Positions 29,165-38,275 are shown, counted from the stretch's first letter. The stretch is 64,000 nt of DNA from Caulobacter sp. Root343 (GCF_001425745.1 NZ_LMDF01000005.1:418829-482828), one strand, 5' to 3'. Program-made: numbers and translations. The notes: a model not told the origin generated them from the sequence alone.

Positions 29165-32100
29165 ATGGCGTTGAAAACCAAGGTTCTCCTGGCGACGACG
29201 ATGCTGGGAAGCCTCGCGGCTTTCGCCCCGACCATCACCTTGGCGCAAACCGCGCCGACGACCGGTTCGGAAGCGACGTCCGTCGAGGAAGTCGTGGTCA
29301 CCGGATCGCGCATCCGCCGCGACCCGACCAACTCCCCGACCCCGCTGATCCAAGTCAGCCGCGACGACGTCGTGGCGACCGGCCAAGCCAGCGTCATCGA
29401 CGTGCTGGCCGACATCCCGGCCCTGTCGGGTTCGCAGGTGCCTGAAGACACCACGGGCGCGGGCCTGAACGACGGCGGCCTCTCGGTGCTGAACCTGCGC
29501 GACCTGGGCGCCTCGCGCACCCTGACGCTGGTCGACGGTCGCCGCCACGTGGGCTCGAACGGCGCCGGCCTGCAGGTCGACATCGACACCATTCCGCGTC
29601 TGCTGATCCAGAACGTCGAAGTCATCACCGGCTCGAACTCGGCCCTGTACGGCGCCGACGCCGTCTCGGGCGTGGTCAACTTCGTGCTGCGCAAGGACTT
29701 CGACGGCCTGGAAATCGACGGCACCGCCGCCCAGATCAACCAGGACGGCCAGCTGAACAAGCGCATCTCGGCGCTGGCCGGCAAGAACTTCTTCGACGGC
29801 CGCCTCAACGTCTACGGCTCGGCCGAATACGAAAAGAGCGACGAGGTCCGTGACAGTCAGGTCGACTGGCGCAAGAAGGCCTGGGTCCTGCTGAACAACG
29901 ACACCGATGTGGCCAACAACCAGCCCGACGGTCAATTCGACAACATCCTGATCCACGACGCGCGCAGCCTGTCGCTCGGCGCGGCCGGCGGCATCACGGT
30001 GCTGGCCTCGTCGACCCGTCCGTCGGCCAACCCGAACGACCCGGACATCCCCTTCCAGCAATGTACGACGTCGATCGCGCCGATGAGCGCGAACTGCTTC
30101 TCGCAAGAGCCGTTCAACTCGTTCATCTATGACAACGCCGGCGCCGGCCGCGCTCCGTCGTTCGGCACGTTCCGCGACGAAAACGGCTTCACCCGCCTGA
30201 CCAACGTCGGCGGCGACGGCCTGAACCCGAACACCGAGTTCAGCCAAGGCAGCCGCCTGCCCCGCTCCAAGGCCTATCGCTTCCAGGGCGGCGCGAACTT
30301 CAACATCACCGAAGACATCCAGCTCTTCAGCGAAGCCAAGTACGTCAAGGAGTCGACCTTCGACGAAGGCCAGCAGACCTTCTTCGACATCGGCATCCTG
30401 CCGCTGGCGGCCGGTACGGTCGGCGGCCTGTTCAGCACCAGCGCGTTCAACATCGGTCTGGACAACGCCTACCTGCCGTCGAACGTGCGCAGCGCCATCC
30501 TGGCCAACAGCCGCACGCCGATCACCGCCTACAACGCGACGACCGGCGCGATCACGACGACCGCGCCGATCAACGACGTGCGCGCCCGCCACAGCCTGTT
30601 CGGCCCGTTGCGCTCGCAGCTCAACAAGAAGGAGCTGCAGCGCTACGTCGTCGGCCTGCGCGGCAGCAAGGATGACCTCGGCTTCGTCCACAACCTGGCC
30701 TACGAACTGGGCTACACCTACGGCAAGCTCGAGAACAAGAACTACGAGCGCGGCGTCGACGTCGTCCGCTTCAAGAACTCGGTGGACGCCGTGGTGGACA
30801 CCGCCGGCGTCGTCGCCGGCAAGCCCGGCGACGTGGTCTGCCGCGTGAAGCTTCTGGAAGCGCAAGGCGTGGCCATTCCCGACCAGAACCGGGGCGGCAA
30901 CTACGCCAAGGGCACCAAGGCCTACGAGGAAGTCAGCAACTGCGTCGCCTCGCGCGTCTTCGGCCCGGGCGGCGCCTCGGCGGCCGCTCAGAAGTACTAC
31001 ACGGCCGAAATCAACGTCCAGGAGCAGAACAAGCAACAGGACGCCCTGGCCTACGTCTCGGGCGAGCTGTGGGACTTCTGGGGCGCGGGTCGCATCGGCC
31101 TCGCCCTGGGCGCCGAATGGCGTCGGGAAGAAACCCAGGCCATCGGCCGCAGCAGCTCGGCCGGCGATCGCCTGCTGTTCTTGAACACGGGCCCGGACTT
31201 CGCGCCCGCCTCGTACGAGACGAAGGAATACTTCGGCGAATTCCGCCTGCCGCTGTTGCATGACGTGCCGCTCGCCAAGAACCTGGAAATCGGCGCGGCC
31301 TACCGCCACTCCGACTACACCACGATCGGCGTGACGGAGACCTACAACTTCAACGCCATCTGGCGTCCGATCCAGGACATCATGTTCCGGGCCACGTCGG
31401 GTAAGTCGGTGCGCGCGCCGACCCTGGGCGAAACCTACCGCCCGGCGACGCAAACCTTCGCCAACAACTTCACCGATCCTTGCGACGCCCGCGTGATCAC
31501 CAACCTCACGGACGCCAAGATCAAGGCGAACCGCGAGAAGAACTGCGTCGCTCTGGGCATCCCGTCCGGCACCAACATCATCTACACCAGCGGTATTCAG
31601 GGCAAGAACGCGGGCAACCCGTTCCTGAAGCCCGAGAAGTCGTTCTCGGTCACCGCGTCGATGATCATCACGCCGCGCTTCTGGCCGAACGCGACCTTCG
31701 TCGTCGACTACTATGACATCGACATCAAGGACGTGATCGCCTCGGTCACCGCCCAGGTCGCGGCCAACCAGTGCGTCAGCGGTGACGTTCTGAACGCCGG
31801 GATCTGCTCGACCGTGAGCCGTATCGGCGCTACGCCCTCGGGCATCACGCCGGCCTATGGCATCAACGACTTCATCCAAGGGTCGGTGAACTACGCCCGG
31901 ACGATGAACCGCGGCATCGACTACCAATTCCTGTACCACACCGATATCGAGAACATCATCGGCAAGGACTGGGGTCGGATCAGCTACAAGCTGAGCGGGA
32001 ACTACCTGTTCGAGCAGCATGACTTCACCAACATCAGCAACCCGGACGAACACACGGACTTCGAGACGGGCCTGGGCCTGCCGCGCGTCCGCTTCGCCTC

Positions 32101-32437
32101 GAAGCTGACCTGGGAAGTGAACGACAAGCTCAGCCTCGCCTGGAACGCCGACTGGCAGTCCTCGCAATGGCTGACCCTGCTGGGCGGCACGCGTCCGTAC
32201 GACGTCGACGACGCCAAGGTCGATCCGGACAACCGCGACCCGCGCTACTACAAGACCACGCCGTTCGTGCAGCACGACTTCACCGTCATGTATGCGCCGC
32301 GCGAACACCTGATCATGCGCGCTGGCGTGGTCAACGCGTTCGACGAAGAGCCGAACCGTTGGCTGGGCAACACCACGCAGGACAACTTCGACCTGTTCGG
32401 TCGTCGCTTCTTCGTGGGCTTCAACTACAAGATGTAA
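29165..32437 (+). CDS. TonB-dependent outer-membrane receptor
   Basis: 1090 residues from the ATG at 29165. Signal peptide MALKTKVLLATTMLGSLAAF to LAQ, a TonB box SVEEVVVTGSRI, a plug domain (DVLADIPALSGSQ, LNLRDLGASRTLTLVDGRRH, VEVITGSNSALYGADAVSG) and a long 22-strand barrel with strands such as KSFSVTASMIITPRF and HLIMRAGVVNAFDEEPNRWL. It is of the large Caulobacter/Xanthomonas type used for carbohydrates or oligosaccharides rather than a short siderophore receptor. Codon use here is strongly biased, indicating high expression. The TSS region precedes it; a strong terminator follows. Confidence 0.95.
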   Translation: MALKTKVLLATTMLGSLAAFAPTITLAQTAPTTGSEATSVEEVVVTGSRIRRDPTNSPTPLIQVSRDDVVATGQASVIDVLADIPALSGSQVPEDTTGAGLNDGGLSVLNLRDLGASRTLTLVDGRRHVGSNGAGLQVDIDTIPRLLIQNVEVITGSNSALYGADAVSGVVNFVLRKDFDGLEIDGTAAQINQDGQLNKRISALAGKNFFDGRLNVYGSAEYEKSDEVRDSQVDWRKKAWVLLNNDTDVANNQPDGQFDNILIHDARSLSLGAAGGITVLASSTRPSANPNDPDIPFQQCTTSIAPMSANCFSQEPFNSFIYDNAGAGRAPSFGTFRDENGFTRLTNVGGDGLNPNTEFSQGSRLPRSKAYRFQGGANFNITEDIQLFSEAKYVKESTFDEGQQTFFDIGILPLAAGTVGGLFSTSAFNIGLDNAYLPSNVRSAILANSRTPITAYNATTGAITTTAPINDVRARHSLFGPLRSQLNKKELQRYVVGLRGSKDDLGFVHNLAYELGYTYGKLENKNYERGVDVVRFKNSVDAVVDTAGVVAGKPGDVVCRVKLLEAQGVAIPDQNRGGNYAKGTKAYEEVSNCVASRVFGPGGASAAAQKYYTAEINVQEQNKQQDALAYVSGELWDFWGAGRIGLALGAEWRREETQAIGRSSSAGDRLLFLNTGPDFAPASYETKEYFGEFRLPLLHDVPLAKNLEIGAAYRHSDYTTIGVTETYNFNAIWRPIQDIMFRATSGKSVRAPTLGETYRPATQTFANNFTDPCDARVITNLTDAKIKANREKNCVALGIPSGTNIIYTSGIQGKNAGNPFLKPEKSFSVTASMIITPRFWPNATFVVDYYDIDIKDVIASVTAQVAANQCVSGDVLNAGICSTVSRIGATPSGITPAYGINDFIQGSVNYARTMNRGIDYQFLYHTDIENIIGKDWGRISYKLSGNYLFEQHDFTNISNPDEHTDFETGLGLPRVRFASKLTWEVNDKLSLAWNADWQSSQWLTLLGGTRPYDVDDAKVDPDNRDPRYYKTTPFVQHDFTVMYAPREHLIMRAGVVNAFDEEPNRWLGNTTQDNFDLFGRRFFVGFNYKM

Positions 32438-32464
32438 GCCAAGACCTTCGGGTCGACGCTGGGA

Positions 32465-32492
32465 AGGGGCGGTCTTCGGACCGCCCCTTTTT
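32465..32492 (+). terminator. Rho-independent terminator of the TonB receptor gene
   Basis: GGGGCGGTC and GACCGCCCC form a perfect 9-bp stem with a TTCG tetraloop, followed by TTTTTCTTT, a classic intrinsic terminator 28 bases after the receptor stop. Confidence 0.95.
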
Positions 32493-32582
32493 CTTTGCCT
32501 GCCTCCCCGGCGCGACCGCCAACAAGAACGCCGCCGCTGGAGCCAGCGACGGCGTCTTTGATTTCCGACAAGGCGTGGCGCT

Positions 32583-33011
32583 TCAGTCCAGGTCGCGCGG
32601 TCCGAACGAGTGCGGCAGCAGGCTCCAGAAGGCGATCCGTTCGGTCATCTCCCCGCCCTGCACCGAGACGATCTCGCAGGTCTCGGCGGCGAACTCGGCG
32701 ATGCGCTGGCGACAGGCGCCGCAGGGCTGGACCACCGCGTCGGAGCCGGCGGCGATCAGCACCTTGTCGATGCGCCGGCCGCCAGCCGTGACCATCGCCC
32801 CGATCGCCGTCTGCTCGGCGCAAGTGCCGACCGGATAGGCGGCGTTCTCGACATTGACGCCGTAGTGGACGCGGCCTTCCTCGTCGATCACCGCGGCGGC
32901 GACCGTGAACCGCGAATAGCGGGCGTACGATCGCGCCAGCAGGCTCGGCAGCGCCCGCGCGGCGTCCTGCTCGAGGGAATCAGTGGATGGAATGGTGACG
33001 TCGGCGCTCAT
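32583..33011 (-). CDS. cdd: Cytidine deaminase
   Basis: Zn-dependent hydrolase converting cytidine/deoxycytidine to uridine in pyrimidine salvage. From the ATG at 33011 the protein has 142 residues, the short homotetrameric type. Motifs: YSRFTVAAAVIDEEGRVHYG, VNVENAAYPVGTCAEQTAIG with catalytic C-A-E, and VQPCGACRQRIAEFAAE with the two remaining zinc cysteines. The GGAGGGCAGGG region serves as ribosome site. Confidence 0.94.
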   Translation of the reverse strand: MSADVTIPSTDSLEQDAARALPSLLARSYARYSRFTVAAAVIDEEGRVHYGVNVENAAYPVGTCAEQTAIGAMVTAGGRRIDKVLIAAGSDAVVQPCGACRQRIAEFAAETCEIVSVQGGEMTERIAFWSLLPHSFGPRDLD

Positions 33012-33099
33012 GCTGTTCCCTGCCCTCCGGCGGGATCGCGCCGGGGAGAGAGGCAATCAGCCGCAGCGCCCCAAGGCAAGCCCAAAATCGGCGGTCGGT

Positions 33100-33372
33100 T
33101 CAGCCTTCGCCGGGCGCCGTGGCGACGATCGACAGGGCGTGGACAGGGCCCGCCAGCTCCTCGGCCAAGGCCTTCATCACCATGCGCTGGCGCATCACCC
33201 GGGCCTTGCCCGCAAAGGCTTCGGCCTCGATGCGGAGGTTGAAATGGCTCTCCCCCGCACCGGTGTGGCCGGCGTGGCCATGGTGGCGGTCGCTGTCGTC
33301 CACGAGCTCGAGCCGCGTGGGCGAGAAAGCGTCCTGAAGTTTGCGGCGAATGGTGTCTGCGACGGCGGCCAT
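33100..33372 (-). CDS. bolA: BolA-family protein
   Basis: A 90-residue protein with the BolA fold: an N-terminal IRRKLQDAFSPTRLELVDDS, a His-rich loop DRHHGHAGHTGAGESHFNL that in BolA proteins contributes ligands for [2Fe-2S] glutaredoxin complexes, and RVMRQRMVMKALAEELAGPV. BolA proteins act with monothiol glutaredoxins in iron-sulphur homeostasis. Divergent from the J-domain protein gene (58 bases), an arrangement I recall as common in alphaproteobacteria. Confidence 0.92.
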   Translation of the reverse strand: MAAVADTIRRKLQDAFSPTRLELVDDSDRHHGHAGHTGAGESHFNLRIEAEAFAGKARVMRQRMVMKALAEELAGPVHALSIVATAPGEG

Positions 33373-33430
33373 GTGCGTCTCTTGCTTGTCAATCCTTGAA
33401 CGGAATTAGCGCGGGCTTACTCTAGACGCC

Positions 33431-34081
33431 ATGAACCGGCCGTTCGAGTACCGTCCTAAATTCACCGATATCCGGGTCCGCCCTCCCAAGAAGGGCGAGG
33501 ACGACCCGGTGCATGACGTCCTGGGCCTCAAGCCCGGCGAAAAACGCTGTGATCATCCCGAGTGTCGCCTGGCCGGATCGGCCAAGGCGCCGAAGTCGCG
33601 CGACATGCCGGACCAGCACTACTGGTTCTGTCAGCAGCACGCCGCCGAGTACAACAAGAACTGGAACTTCTACGCCGGCATGAGCGAGGCCCAGATCCGC
33701 GCCGCCCAGGAGCTGGAGCGCCAGACCGGCGGCCGGCCGACCTGGAGCTTCAAGGCCGACGCCAATTCGCGCGAGGCCGCCGCCGCCGCCGCTCGCGACG
33801 CCCGCGCCTTCGCCGATCCGTTCGGCGTCTTCCGCGCCCAGCAGCGCAAGGCCGAATCCGAACGCTCGGCCGCGGAACGTCGCCTGGGCAAGCTGGAACG
33901 CCAGGCCCTGGCCGACCTCGACCTGGAGGCCGGCGTCGACGGCCCGACGATCAAGGCCAAGTACAAGGAGCTGCTCAAGCGCTGCCACCCTGACGCCAAC
34001 GGCGGCGACCGCAGCGCCGAGCACAAGCTGCAGCGGGTCATCAAGGCCTACAAGACGCTGCAGAAGTCGGGGATGGTGTAG
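33431..34081 (+). CDS. J-domain (DnaJ-like) protein with N-terminal Cys/His region
   Basis: 216 residues. The N-terminus has a C-x4-C and C-x3-H-like arrangement (RCDHPECRLAGSA, HYWFCQQHAAEYNKNWNFY), possibly a metal site. The C-terminal J domain KAKYKELLKRCHPDANGGDR carries the HPD motif essential for stimulating DnaK, then LQRVIKAYKTLQKSG. It is usually found near cobS in this class; here cobS lies about 3 kb downstream. It probably recruits Hsp70 to a specific client. Confidence 0.93.
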   Translation: MNRPFEYRPKFTDIRVRPPKKGEDDPVHDVLGLKPGEKRCDHPECRLAGSAKAPKSRDMPDQHYWFCQQHAAEYNKNWNFYAGMSEAQIRAAQELERQTGGRPTWSFKADANSREAAAAAARDARAFADPFGVFRAQQRKAESERSAAERRLGKLERQALADLDLEAGVDGPTIKAKYKELLKRCHPDANGGDRSAEHKLQRVIKAYKTLQKSGMV

Positions 34082-34125
34082 GCCTAAGGCCAATCGATCC
34101 ATCTGGGGCAGGTACAAATATCACT

Positions 34126-34265
34126 GCCTTCCTGGGCCTTGCGCCCAGGACCCATGTTCGAGGCCAGTGCGGGCGCCGTGGGTCCGCGCGGCCGAACGAC
34201 TGTGAACTCTGCCTCAATTCCGTTGAATCTGAACCCTGGGCCCTGGGCGCAAGGCCCAGGAAGGC
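34126..34265. repeat. 24-bp perfect inverted repeat foldback
   Basis: Arms at 34126-34149 and 34242-34265 are reverse complements (inner module CCTGGGCCTTGCGCCCAGG), separated by 92 bases. It fills the 218-base gap between the J-domain gene and the convergent lipase gene, the same architecture as the 17340 element but of different sequence. Confidence 0.85.
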
Positions 34266-34299
34266 GGGTAAATTCAGTTCGCAGTGAATGGCGATGGCC

Positions 34300-35169
34300 C
34301 TAGTAGTCGTCCGGCTGGATGAACGTGTGGTCCCAGGTCGGGTATTCGCCGGCTCGGGCGGTCACGGCCTTGGCTTTCTGGCTATACCAGAGGTGATGAT
34401 CCATCCCCAGCATCAGGTACTCGCAGTAGAGCCTGTAGTCGTGGTTCCGCAGGAAGTCGTAGACCGTCGTATATTCCCAGATGTCGCCGTGCGGCGGCTT
34501 GGCGCGCCGGGCCTGCCAAACCGAGGCGATCTTGTGATCCTGGCCGAACACCGATCGGGCCGGATGATGCGGCACCGGATCCAGCTCGCGCACATAGTGC
34601 TTGATGAAGCCGGGCGCGGCCGGGTCCAGGGCCAAGCCGTTGCGAAAGGCATAGCCAGCCCCGGCGTTGGCGAAACCGGCTGACGCCACGCCGACGACAC
34701 GGATCGCGGCCGGCGCGGCGGGCGCCACGGCCCTGGCGAGGGCGCCCTGGATGTCGGCGAGCCCGCCGCCCAGGGAGTGACCGGTGATCAGCAGCTGATC
34801 CGCCGGAAGCGCCGCGGCCACGCACGCGTCGACCGCCCGGCGCAGAAAGCCCAGCGCCGGAATGATCTGGCTGTCGGGATCATGCAGCAGCGCCGCCGAA
34901 ACATTGGCCCACCAGTCCGCGAAGGAGCGAAAGCCCTCGGTGCCTCGGTTGGCGATAACCAGGCTGCGGCTGGCCGGATGATGCAGGGCGGTCGCGTCGT
35001 AGCCGCCGGCCTCGTTGGCCTCGATCAAGATGTTCCAGCCCTGGACGCCGACCAACCGGTTCAGACCCGTGTCAGGATCCTTGTAGACCGCCGCCGCCAG
35101 CGCCGCGGCGGTCTGGTCGTCGAGCGTCGGCGCCGTGGCCCGCGCGGCCAGAAATGCTCTCAGGTCCAT
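34300..35169 (-). CDS. Lipase class 3-like alpha/beta hydrolase
   Basis: 289 residues from the ATG at 35169, chosen because the upstream frame is antisense to the next gene. The nucleophile elbow is LLITGHSLGGGLADI (G-H-S-L-G), preceded by the lipase-3 marker LVIANRGTEGFRSFADWWAN; the catalytic Asp is probably in KHYVRELDPVPHH and the His near HHLWYS or DHTFIQPDD. No clear signal peptide. It hydrolyses ester bonds; the substrate is unknown. Confidence 0.85.
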   Translation of the reverse strand: MDLRAFLAARATAPTLDDQTAAALAAAVYKDPDTGLNRLVGVQGWNILIEANEAGGYDATALHHPASRSLVIANRGTEGFRSFADWWANVSAALLHDPDSQIIPALGFLRRAVDACVAAALPADQLLITGHSLGGGLADIQGALARAVAPAAPAAIRVVGVASAGFANAGAGYAFRNGLALDPAAPGFIKHYVRELDPVPHHPARSVFGQDHKIASVWQARRAKPPHGDIWEYTTVYDFLRNHDYRLYCEYLMLGMDHHLWYSQKAKAVTARAGEYPTWDHTFIQPDDY

Positions 35170-35308
35170 GACGCCCCCCGTGGCTGTATCAATCGCGATC
35201 CACGCGTCAGGATTGTCCTCCGCGCCCGAAGCGTCAAGCGCCGCCTCTTGCCGAGCCGCGCCAACGCGGTCCATCCTCCCGCGGCCGCGAGGTGAGGGAC
35301 GATTTCTG

Positions 35309-35770
35309 ATGACCGACAGCCATTCGGCTTCGCGCGATCCAGAGTGGCGCGCGCCGGTCGACCCGCCGACGCCGGTGACGCCGGTCCCGTTCGGCAAGCC
35401 GTGGAGCATCTGGTTCTGGGGCGGACTGATCTCGACGGCGGGCCTGGCCCTGGCCGTCGCCCCGCGCCCGGTGCTGCGCCTGCTGGACTCGCCCGTCGAG
35501 GCCGCCGCCCTGCCGTGGGTGCGGTTCGCGGGCCTCGTCTTGCTGGCCTACGCCATGGGCTACCACGTCGCCGGCTGGACCGGTCAGCGCACCTACATGC
35601 GGGCCTCGGTGGTGCTGCGGGTGTTCTCGCTGGTCGTGCTCGGAGCCTTCGTGCTGCTGGACTGGCTGCCCAAGGCCTGGCTGGCCGTGGGCCTGGTCGA
35701 CTTCGCCGGCGCGGTGTGGACGACGCTGGAGCTCAGGTGGCGGCCCAAGCCTAAGGCGTCCAAGGCCTAG
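35309..35770 (+). CDS. Hypothetical four-pass inner-membrane protein
   Basis: 153 residues with four predicted helices: WSIWFWGGLISTAGLALAVA, PWVRFAGLVLLAYAMGYHVA, SVVLRVFSLVVLGAFVLLDW and WLAVGLVDFAGAVWTTLELR, in the size range of small DoxX-like proteins but not matching clearly. ATG at 35309 chosen since upstream codons lie inside the lipase promoter. No ribosome site of strength. Convergent with the PAP2 gene. Confidence 0.7.
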   Translation: MTDSHSASRDPEWRAPVDPPTPVTPVPFGKPWSIWFWGGLISTAGLALAVAPRPVLRLLDSPVEAAALPWVRFAGLVLLAYAMGYHVAGWTGQRTYMRASVVLRVFSLVVLGAFVLLDWLPKAWLAVGLVDFAGAVWTTLELRWRPKPKASKA

Positions 35771-35783
35771 GCCGCCCCCAAAC

Positions 35784-36506
35784 TTAGACCGATGGGGCCG
35801 AAGACGGCCTGAACCGCCGCTGCACGAAGAAGGCCGTCAGCCAGCAGGCCATGGCCCAGGCCGCGCCGACGCACCAACCGGCCAGCACGTCGCTGGCCCA
35901 GTGGACGCCCAGATAGACCCGGCTGGCGCCGACCAGCAGGCTGACCAGCACCGCCGCGCCCACCGCCAGCACCTTGACCCGCCGCCGGTCGGAAAAGCGC
36001 GCGGCCAGCACGCCCAGGGTCAGGAACACCACGGCCGACATCATGGCGTGGCCCGACGGGAAGCTGGCGTTGACCGCCTCGACCGCCCGATAGGCCAGCT
36101 CCGGCCGCTGGCGCTCGAAGACCCGCTTCAGGACCTGGCTGATCAGGAGGCCGCCGCCCGCCCCGGCGATCAGCAGCAGCCCCTCGGCCCAGCGACGCAG
36201 GGACACCAGCAGGGCGAAGGCCAGCAGGATCAGCAGGGACAGCACCGCCACCGAGCCCAAGGCCGTCACGTCGGTCGCGGCGATGTGCAGCCATTTGGGC
36301 CCGACCAGTTGGTGTGGCAGGCCGTCGACGCGCAAGGCCCGCAGCACCGCCAGGTCCAGCGCCCGCGTCTCGCCCTCGGCCACTTCGTCGGCGATCGACA
36401 GAAAGCCGAGCCCGCCCAGGGCGACGATCAGCAGGGCGCAGGTCGCCCCCAGCTCACGCCGCGCGGCGGTTAAAAGGCCTCGAAAGCCGATCCGGATCAA
36501 AGGCAT
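35784..36506 (-). CDS. PAP2-family membrane phosphatase
   Basis: 240 residues with about six helices. The three acid-phosphatase motifs are complete: KRVFERQRPE (K-x6-RP), FPSGHAMMSA (PSGH) and SRVYLGVHWASDVLAG (SR-x5-H-x3-D), forming the phosphohistidine active site on the periplasmic face. Typical substrates are phosphatidic acid, undecaprenyl diphosphate or other lipid phosphates. The TM layout fits the bacterial PgpB/BcrC type. Confidence 0.93.
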   Translation of the reverse strand: MPLIRIGFRGLLTAARRELGATCALLIVALGGLGFLSIADEVAEGETRALDLAVLRALRVDGLPHQLVGPKWLHIAATDVTALGSVAVLSLLILLAFALLVSLRRWAEGLLLIAGAGGGLLISQVLKRVFERQRPELAYRAVEAVNASFPSGHAMMSAVVFLTLGVLAARFSDRRRVKVLAVGAAVLVSLLVGASRVYLGVHWASDVLAGWCVGAAWAMACWLTAFFVQRRFRPSSAPSV

Positions 36507-36635
36507 AGCTCCTTGCGATCAAACACTTCGCAACAACATTTCTCTTTTGAAACATGAACTTAAGCCGAACAGGCCCGTTCAGGTCCCGACCATGTCGACC
36601 CCGCTAGGGTCGCACTCTAGTCAAAGGAGACCCAC

Positions 36636-37043
36636 ATGAAACGCTTTCTGACCGCTTCGCTCGCCGTGCTGATGCTCAGCGGCGCCGCCAGCGCCGCCTC
36701 GGCCCAGGACTATCGCCGCGACCACAACAACAATGGCCGCTACGACAGCCGCGACCGCGCCTATGACCAGGGCCGCCACGACCAGGCCCGCCGCGAAGAT
36801 CGCCGCGACGCGCGTGACGACCGCCGCGAGGCGCGCGAAGACCGTCGTGAGTACCGCCGCTGGGCCCGGGGCCAACGCCTCGACGCCCGCTATCGCGGCA
36901 ACGGCTACTATGTCAGCGACTACCGCCGCTACGGCCTGCGCGCCCCGCCGCGCGGCTATCGCTGGCACCACGTGAACGACCAATACGTGCTGGCCGCGGT
37001 CGCCACGGGCCTGATCGCCTCGGTGATCATCGCCAACCACTAA
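36636..37043 (+). CDS. RcnB-family periplasmic protein
   Basis: 135 residues: signal peptide MKRFLTASLAVLMLSGAASA, an Arg/Asp-rich low-complexity stretch (RREDRRDARDDRREAREDRR) of about 60 residues, then RcnB-like RGNGYYVSDYRRYGLRAPPR, YRWHHVNDQYVLAAVATGLI. E. coli RcnB modulates Ni/Co efflux; this homologue has a much longer charged linker than the family core. A hairpin follows the stop. Cobalt handling would fit the nearby cobS, but this is only suggestive. Confidence 0.85.
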   Translation: MKRFLTASLAVLMLSGAASAASAQDYRRDHNNNGRYDSRDRAYDQGRHDQARREDRRDARDDRREAREDRREYRRWARGQRLDARYRGNGYYVSDYRRYGLRAPPRGYRWHHVNDQYVLAAVATGLIASVIIANH

Positions 37044-37065
37044 AAAAGTAGGCCCGGAGAGGGCG

Positions 37066-37096
37066 TCGCATCGCGGCGCCCTCTTCCCTACCCCTA
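37066..37096 (+). terminator. Terminator-like hairpin after the RcnB gene
   Basis: GAGGGCGTCGC and CGGCGCCCTC pair around an ATCG loop with one mismatch, followed by TTCCCTA. The T-run is short, so termination may be partial. Confidence 0.55.
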
Positions 37097-37149
37097 GGAG
37101 AGCGCGACCTGTCGCGCTCGTTTCCGATAAATTGAGCCTGCTTATCCGC

Positions 37150-37171
37150 TTCAAATGGATTTCCATTTGAA
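37150..37171. promoter_or_regulatory. Palindrome in the cobS leader
   Basis: TTCAAATGG and CCATTTGAA form a perfect 9-bp inverted repeat with a 4-base spacer, 31 bases before the cobS ATG. It could be an operator for a dimeric regulator or part of an RNA leader hairpin; no cobalamin riboswitch core is visible. Confidence 0.5.
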
Positions 37172-37202
37172 ACGGGCAGGCCCAAGGGGCTAATCGGGGG
37201 AC

Positions 37203-38213
37203 ATGCCCGAGTTCGCCGAAAACAGCTCCGCCAAAGATCCGCTGATCACCCTGGTCCCCGACAAGTGGGTGACGCTCCGCGACGCGTTCGGCGTCGACAG
37301 CGACATGAAGGTTCCGGCCTTCAGCCATCGCGACAGCCACGTCCCCGAGATCGACCTTGCCTACAAGTTCGACCCGCAGACCACCAAGGCGATCTGCGCC
37401 GGCTTCGCCCACGACCGTCGGGTGATGGTCCAGGGCTATCACGGCACCGGCAAGTCGACCCACATCGAGCAGATCGCCGCGCGCCTGAACTGGCCGCTGG
37501 TCCGGGTGAACCTGGACAGCCACGTCTCGCGCATCGACCTCGTGGGCAAGGACGCCATCGTCCTGAAGGACGGCAAGCAGGTCACCGAATTCCGCGAAGG
37601 CATCCTGCCCTGGACGCTGCAGCGCCCCGTCGCCCTGGTCTTCGACGAATACGACGCCGGCCGTCCCGACGTGATGTTCGTGATCCAGCGCGTGCTGGAG
37701 GCCGGCGGCAAGCTGACCCTGCTGGACCAGAACCGCGTCATCCGCGCCAATCCGTATTTCCGGCTGTTTTCGACCACCAACACCATCGGTCTGGGCGACA
37801 CCACCGGCCTCTATCACGGCACCCAGCAGATCAACCAAGGCCAGATGGACCGCTGGTCGATCGTCACGACGCTGAACTATCTGGAACACGACGTCGAAGC
37901 CGCCATCGTGCTGGCCAAGAACCCGTCGTACGACACGGCCGAGGGCAAGCGCACCCTGGCCGCCATGGTCCGCGTCGCCGACATGACCCGCAACGCCTTC
38001 ATGAACGGCGACATCTCGACCGTCATGAGCCCGCGGACCGTGATCACCTGGGCCCAGAACGCCGAGATCTTCGACCACGACATCGCCCTGGCCTTCCGCC
38101 TGACCTTCCTGAACAAGTGCGACGAGCTCGAGCGCCCCACGGTGGCCGAGTTCTTCCAGCGCGCGTTCGGCACGGACCTGCCGGAGAGCGCGGCCCGGGT
38201 GAAGGTGGCCTAG
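37203..38213 (+). CDS. cobS: Cobaltochelatase subunit CobS
   Basis: AAA+ ATPase subunit of the aerobic cobaltochelatase that, with CobN and CobT, inserts Co2+ into hydrogenobyrinic acid diamide. 336 residues: N-terminal [19 protein letters not shown], Walker [16 protein letters not shown] (K84), Walker [15 protein letters not shown], sensor region [20 protein letters not shown] and [13 protein letters not shown]. It differs from MoxR proteins by the long N-terminal lead. No cobT follows in the window. The TAG stop sits inside a long palindrome. Confidence 0.95.
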   Translation: MPEFAENSSAKDPLITLVPDKWVTLRDAFGVDSDMKVPAFSHRDSHVPEIDLAYKFDPQTTKAICAGFAHDRRVMVQGYHGTGKSTHIEQIAARLNWPLVRVNLDSHVSRIDLVGKDAIVLKDGKQVTEFREGILPWTLQRPVALVFDEYDAGRPDVMFVIQRVLEAGGKLTLLDQNRVIRANPYFRLFSTTNTIGLGDTTGLYHGTQQINQGQMDRWSIVTTLNYLEHDVEAAIVLAKNPSYDTAEGKRTLAAMVRVADMTRNAFMNGDISTVMSPRTVITWAQNAEIFDHDIALAFRLTFLNKCDELERPTVAEFFQRAFGTDLPESAARVKVA

Positions 38214-38261
38214 AGCCTGTCGAGTTCAGATGGATCATCTGAACTCGATAAACAGGCTCTA
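38211..38261. repeat. Palindrome overlapping the cobS stop codon
   Basis: The inner stem CGAGTTCAGATG/CATCTGAACTCG (12 bp, 3-base loop) is extended by TAGAGCCTGT/ACAGGCTCTA after a 4-base bulge. The first TAG is the cobS stop codon. A second foldback follows after 14 bases. Confidence 0.9.
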
Positions 38262-38275
38262 GATTCAAAAGTTTG

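Noticed and set aside
29078..32308. A 1076-codon antisense open frame across the TonB receptor
   Set aside because: GC-rich codon bias keeps the opposite frame open; it has low-complexity Val/Ala/Arg composition and no domain, start site or promoter.
37044..37202. A cobalamin riboswitch before cobS
   Set aside because: The leader is only about 160 bases and shows a simple palindrome; the conserved B12-box and the multi-helix core are not visible.
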